Positions 60,926 to 64,000 of a stretch of 64,000 nucleotides of DNA are shown here, one piece after another; positions within the stretch are counted from its first letter, which is position 1, and every line of letters starts with the position of its first letter. Both the position numbers and the translations under genes were made by a program. The stretch comes from Valencia hispanica (lineage: Eukaryota > Chordata > Actinopteri > Cyprinodontiformes > Valenciidae), in assembly GCA_963556495.2 (NCBI GenBank), contig OY747723.1:16312501-16376500 (forward strand), in the 5' to 3' direction. The notes beneath the pieces were generated by a model that saw only the letters and a program-made list of their open reading frames with translations, made no database searches and had not been told where the DNA came from.

Positions 60926-61719
60926 TTAGCATGTTCAATTCATATTGTAAAAACTACACATATGCTCTGCCGCTTGGAAGTTTGTTAAGGGTATTCAAAT
61001 ATTCAACCAATGACCAGATAGTGTTACTATGTGTTACAGGCATAGCTGGCACCGAGGGTGCAAATAGCAGTTAGTTATGATTTAGAAAATCCATTGGTGG
61101 TAATTATAAGTGTATCTTATATTCTCATGGGGATTTTGTGTTTGTCGTCTTATGTTTTATTTTGTGAGCTAGTTAGACGTCGTTTTACTTCCATCCGCTT
61201 TAGTCACATCAGGCTTGCCCCCCTCCCTTTGCAGCGCTAGCAGAGAAAATAAACCTAACCGACCTGCAAACGGGGGATAGAAAACTGATCAGTGCCTATG
61301 GTTTCCAAAAGAGGCAAGCACTGGCATGACGTTGGGGCATTGCACCCCCCAAAAAAACCTTCGAAATTTTATTTTTCACCAATTTTGCCCCTCACCCCTC
61401 GTGATGGTGTCCTGGGCAACCACCCAGGTCGCCCATATCGAGAACCACTACTGATTATATGATAATGATATATACGCCATCTAAGTGGAGTCTTAGTGTA
61501 GTCCAAGACTCAGTATAAATATTATACTTTCATCCTAAATTGGTTATTGGGTATGGATAAATAAAAAATAAGAGGGGTTGTCAAGTGTCAAAAGAATCTT
61601 GTCAAGGCCTTGAAAAAAAAAAGGGCAACTTAAATTTTACTCCTTCCAAATACTCATGCACTTTACACTCACTAGTCACATAACTAAACTTGTTCAATTG
61701 TTTAATACAAATATTGACT
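60926..61719. other. No gene seen
   Basis: No exon. 'CCTGGGCAACCACCCAGGTC' at about 61410 is a small inverted repeat. I cannot name a family. Confidence 0.3.
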
Positions 61720-64000
61720 CAGTCAATCCCATTACAGCAGCTCAGTGAATCTAGGCATTGAGACACGGTGAAGAGGACTTGCTGAAGCACAAGGAGAGCA
61801 TCCAAATAGAGTAGAGCGAATGTCAGGGTGGGTTTAGTTCCCCTTCTGGGATGGGGCTGGGAGGACTGCCTTGGAGTCCGTGGGGCTTGGTGGTGCTGTG
61901 GCAGTGGGCCCCGGGTCGAACGTGCCATGGCCTCCCTCCCCTGGTGGATCCTGGTGAACAGCGGTGCCTATTGGGGTCAGTGGGGGAGCTGGCTCCCTGG
62001 GAAGCAATTTTGTCTCCCAGTCCTTCCCTCCCCATCCCTGGACACCTCTGTCCACCCGCTCCATCACTTTACCACTCATATAGGGTCTTGGGGCATGGGC
62101 ACATCACTGGGCACTATCCCGTGGCGTTCTGGGTCCCAATTTTATTATACAACTTAGACACTCCCACTTATAACATTCTCACGCAACATATATGTAGGGA
62201 CTTTGGGGTGGGCACACTTTTCGGCATCCAGAGGGGGAGCGGATCAATCAGCTTCACCTCTGGTGCCGGTGCCCACTGTTAAACCACATATAGACACTGA
62301 GGGCTTGGGGTGGGGGTTGGGGGATGTGTGGCTGCCTTCCCCACATCCCTCCCCTCTGTTTTAAATGCACATTATAACAACACGCATCAACACCATACTC
62401 GAGCGGGAGGATGGAGGCTAGGGGTCTTTTCCCACCCCTGTTCGCGACGGGCCATCAGGGGTTGGGGTCCGGAGGAGGAACAGGCGGTCTGGTCGGGGTC
62501 CTGGGCTGTCGGGCTGCTTTGCCACTGTGGGGCCCTTGGCGGTCTGCTCGTCTCCGTCCTAGAAGGTAGGGGGTCCATCTCCTGGGTCCGGGGGCTGGTG
62601 GCTCTACTGGGGCATCGGTACCTGGACCTGGGAGCATAAAGTGTGTATGGGGTGTGTGATTGAGGGTACAGCGTAATTTTTTTGGGTGTCTTGGTGAGTC
62701 AGTGAGAATGTATGGGTTTAAGAGGGAGGGAACGTATGACTGTGTCTTTGTCTACCTGTCAGGTTGGATCTTGGTCTGCCCCCTCGCCTGACGCACCTCA
62801 GGCCTTACACTTAATGGGGGGCCTATTTCCCCTCCGTCACACCCCGCCGGTGACGGGGGACCCTGCCTGCCGGAGCATCGGTGGTCAATCCGGTTCGGAC
62901 CTGGTGCGTGCCTGGCCGGGCCTGGGGGGGCCGGTGTGTCGGTCGGCCGATGCGCTGGGACGATTTCTTCTTTTGGTTAGTTGGGGCACCTCTTTTAGGG
63001 GTGCCAGGTTTGGGATTGTTGGGTGGTGCCGGCTCGGCGGGATGCGGATCCGGCGTCTCTGCTCGTTTGATCACCTGTTCTGTGCGTGCCGTGCGTGGTC
63101 GGTTCATTGGCGGGTTGGACCGGCCCTGGCCCTTGTTGGATGCCTGGTCTCGGCGCTCTGCGGTGTGCGGGATCAGGACCCGGGAGCTGGTACAACTTGG
63201 TGTCCAGATGCTGGCTGAGCCCGGCCTGGGGATGCTGTCCATCCCCTGCGGCTATCGGTGGGGCGCCCCGACGTAAGGCAGGGGTGGGGCGCTGGGATGT
63301 TGGCGGTGGGGATTAGCCTAGGGTGGTGGCGGCGCCTGGCGGCCGGCCTCGGCCCCTGCAGCGCCGGGGGCCCCTCGTCGGCCGGTCCCTTGTCGGGTCC
63401 CTGCTGGGGGGTGGGGTGCCCCTGGGCCCCGACTCTCCCGGTCCATTGACGGCGGCGAGACCCGTGGGCTCGTCACTGCTGCCCCCCGGGCCCCTGCATA
63501 GTAGCCGCTGGACGTTCCCCTGGGGTTCTCCTTTGCTCCACTCTTGGGGGATGCGGTCGGCCCCGCCGAGTCCGCCTGGGGCTCTGGGGGTCCTTTGGAC
63601 GTCTTTGCTCCGATCTCCTTCATGTCTGCATCGATTCCTGGAAGACGGATTGATGCATGCTCACACCAACTATCGAACACTCTTATGGAGAAACCTTATA
63701 TGCACCAGCATGCTAACACACACACATAGATGTGGGGTCTCTGGTGTTTAAGGATATATTCTTGGGCTGAGGTTATCATTACTAGAGCTTGATTAATCGG
63801 TACCATGAGTTTTTCTGTGACATTGTTGTTGTATTTTTATATCTACTTTTGTGTGATGTTGTGTAATTCTTAGTTCACAATGTTTGGTTTGTTTTGTCGA
63901 TGTTCCTTTTTCGTGTTTTGTTTAGTTTTTCCCCCTCTCTCTGCCGTCCTGTGGGTATGGAGGCAGACTTCAATGTCTTCCTGTGTTTTCTTTGTTCCCC
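61720..64000 (+). repeat. GC-rich dispersed repeat with shared 3' tail (runs off the window)
   Basis: From about 61840 to 63650 the plus strand is strongly G-rich and GC-rich ('GGGATGGGGCTGGGAGGACT', 'GGCCGGGCCTGGGGGGGCCG'), against the AT-rich background. The last about 150 bases equal the tail at 8259 onward, which shows that the block is part of a repeat family rather than a unique gene. Long frames on both strands overlap each other and are due to the scarcity of AT-rich stops. A LINE 3' UTR or another non-coding part of a retroelement is my best guess. The limits on the left are uncertain. Confidence 0.55.

Noticed and set aside
62712..63751. Several 60-168-codon frames on both strands in the GC-rich block
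   Set aside because: They overlap on opposite strands, are low-complexity (G, P, R, S, W) and lie in a repeat. Long frames are expected from high GC. No domain is seen.

Overview
The window reads as nuclear DNA from a ray-finned (teleost) fish. It is AT-rich, intron-rich and full of old transposons. The interspersed repeats are ones I recognise from teleosts: Tc1-like DNA transposons of several families, a Rex3 (RTE-clade) retrotransposon, L2/CR1-like and Rex1-like LINE pieces, hAT and PIF/Harbinger miniature elements, and many microsatellites. I cannot name the species. There are no bacterial operons, CRISPR arrays or rRNA genes, and I recognised no tRNA gene.

Only one host gene can be supported: part of a GABA-A receptor gamma subunit on the minus strand, best matched to gamma-3 (gabrg3). 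Five coding exons run in gene order from 41266 down to 10866, with lengths 92, 132, 83, 138 and 153 bp. They cover the extracellular ligand-binding domain from 'EYQID' through the Cys-loop, then TM1 and the start of TM2. All five have AG/GT splice borders and compatible reading phases. The 5' exons (signal peptide and N-terminus, including the expected 68-bp exon) and the 3' exons (TM2 to TM4 and the cytoplasmic loop) were not found and probably lie outside the window or were missed. The window is therefore mostly intron, with introns of about 13.3, 8.2, 7.9 and 0.36 kb. The 92- and 132-bp exons together correspond to the single 221-bp exon usual for vertebrate GABA-A subunits, so an additional small intron is present here.

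Layout: 1-10.8 kb holds an L2-like LINE, a PIF/Harbinger miniature element carrying a MADF-like fragment, and Tc1 remnants. 10.9-41.3 kb is the gabrg3 exon/intron region, whose introns hold a LINE nested in a hAT-like element, a THAP-like exon remnant, a hAT transposase fragment, a Rex3 fragment and a Tc1-like element about 1.5 kb long. 42.4-43.0 kb is a decayed tandem repeat. 44.5-49.7 kb is a nest of insertions: a hAT miniature element in a Tc1 remnant, next to a Tc1-like element interrupted by a 1980-bp Rex3 with a 14-bp target duplication. 51-57.4 kb holds more Tc1 remnants. 59.5-60.9 kb is a second copy of the 1.5-kb Tc1 element. 61.8-63.7 kb is strikingly GC-rich and belongs to a repeat whose 3' tail also occurs at 8.26 kb.

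I found no undescribed enzymatic or defence system. The most notable signals are the split gabrg3 exon, the (CT)n microsatellites that form the splice-acceptor tracts of two gabrg3 exons, the nested Rex3-in-Tc1 insertion, and the GC-rich repeat.
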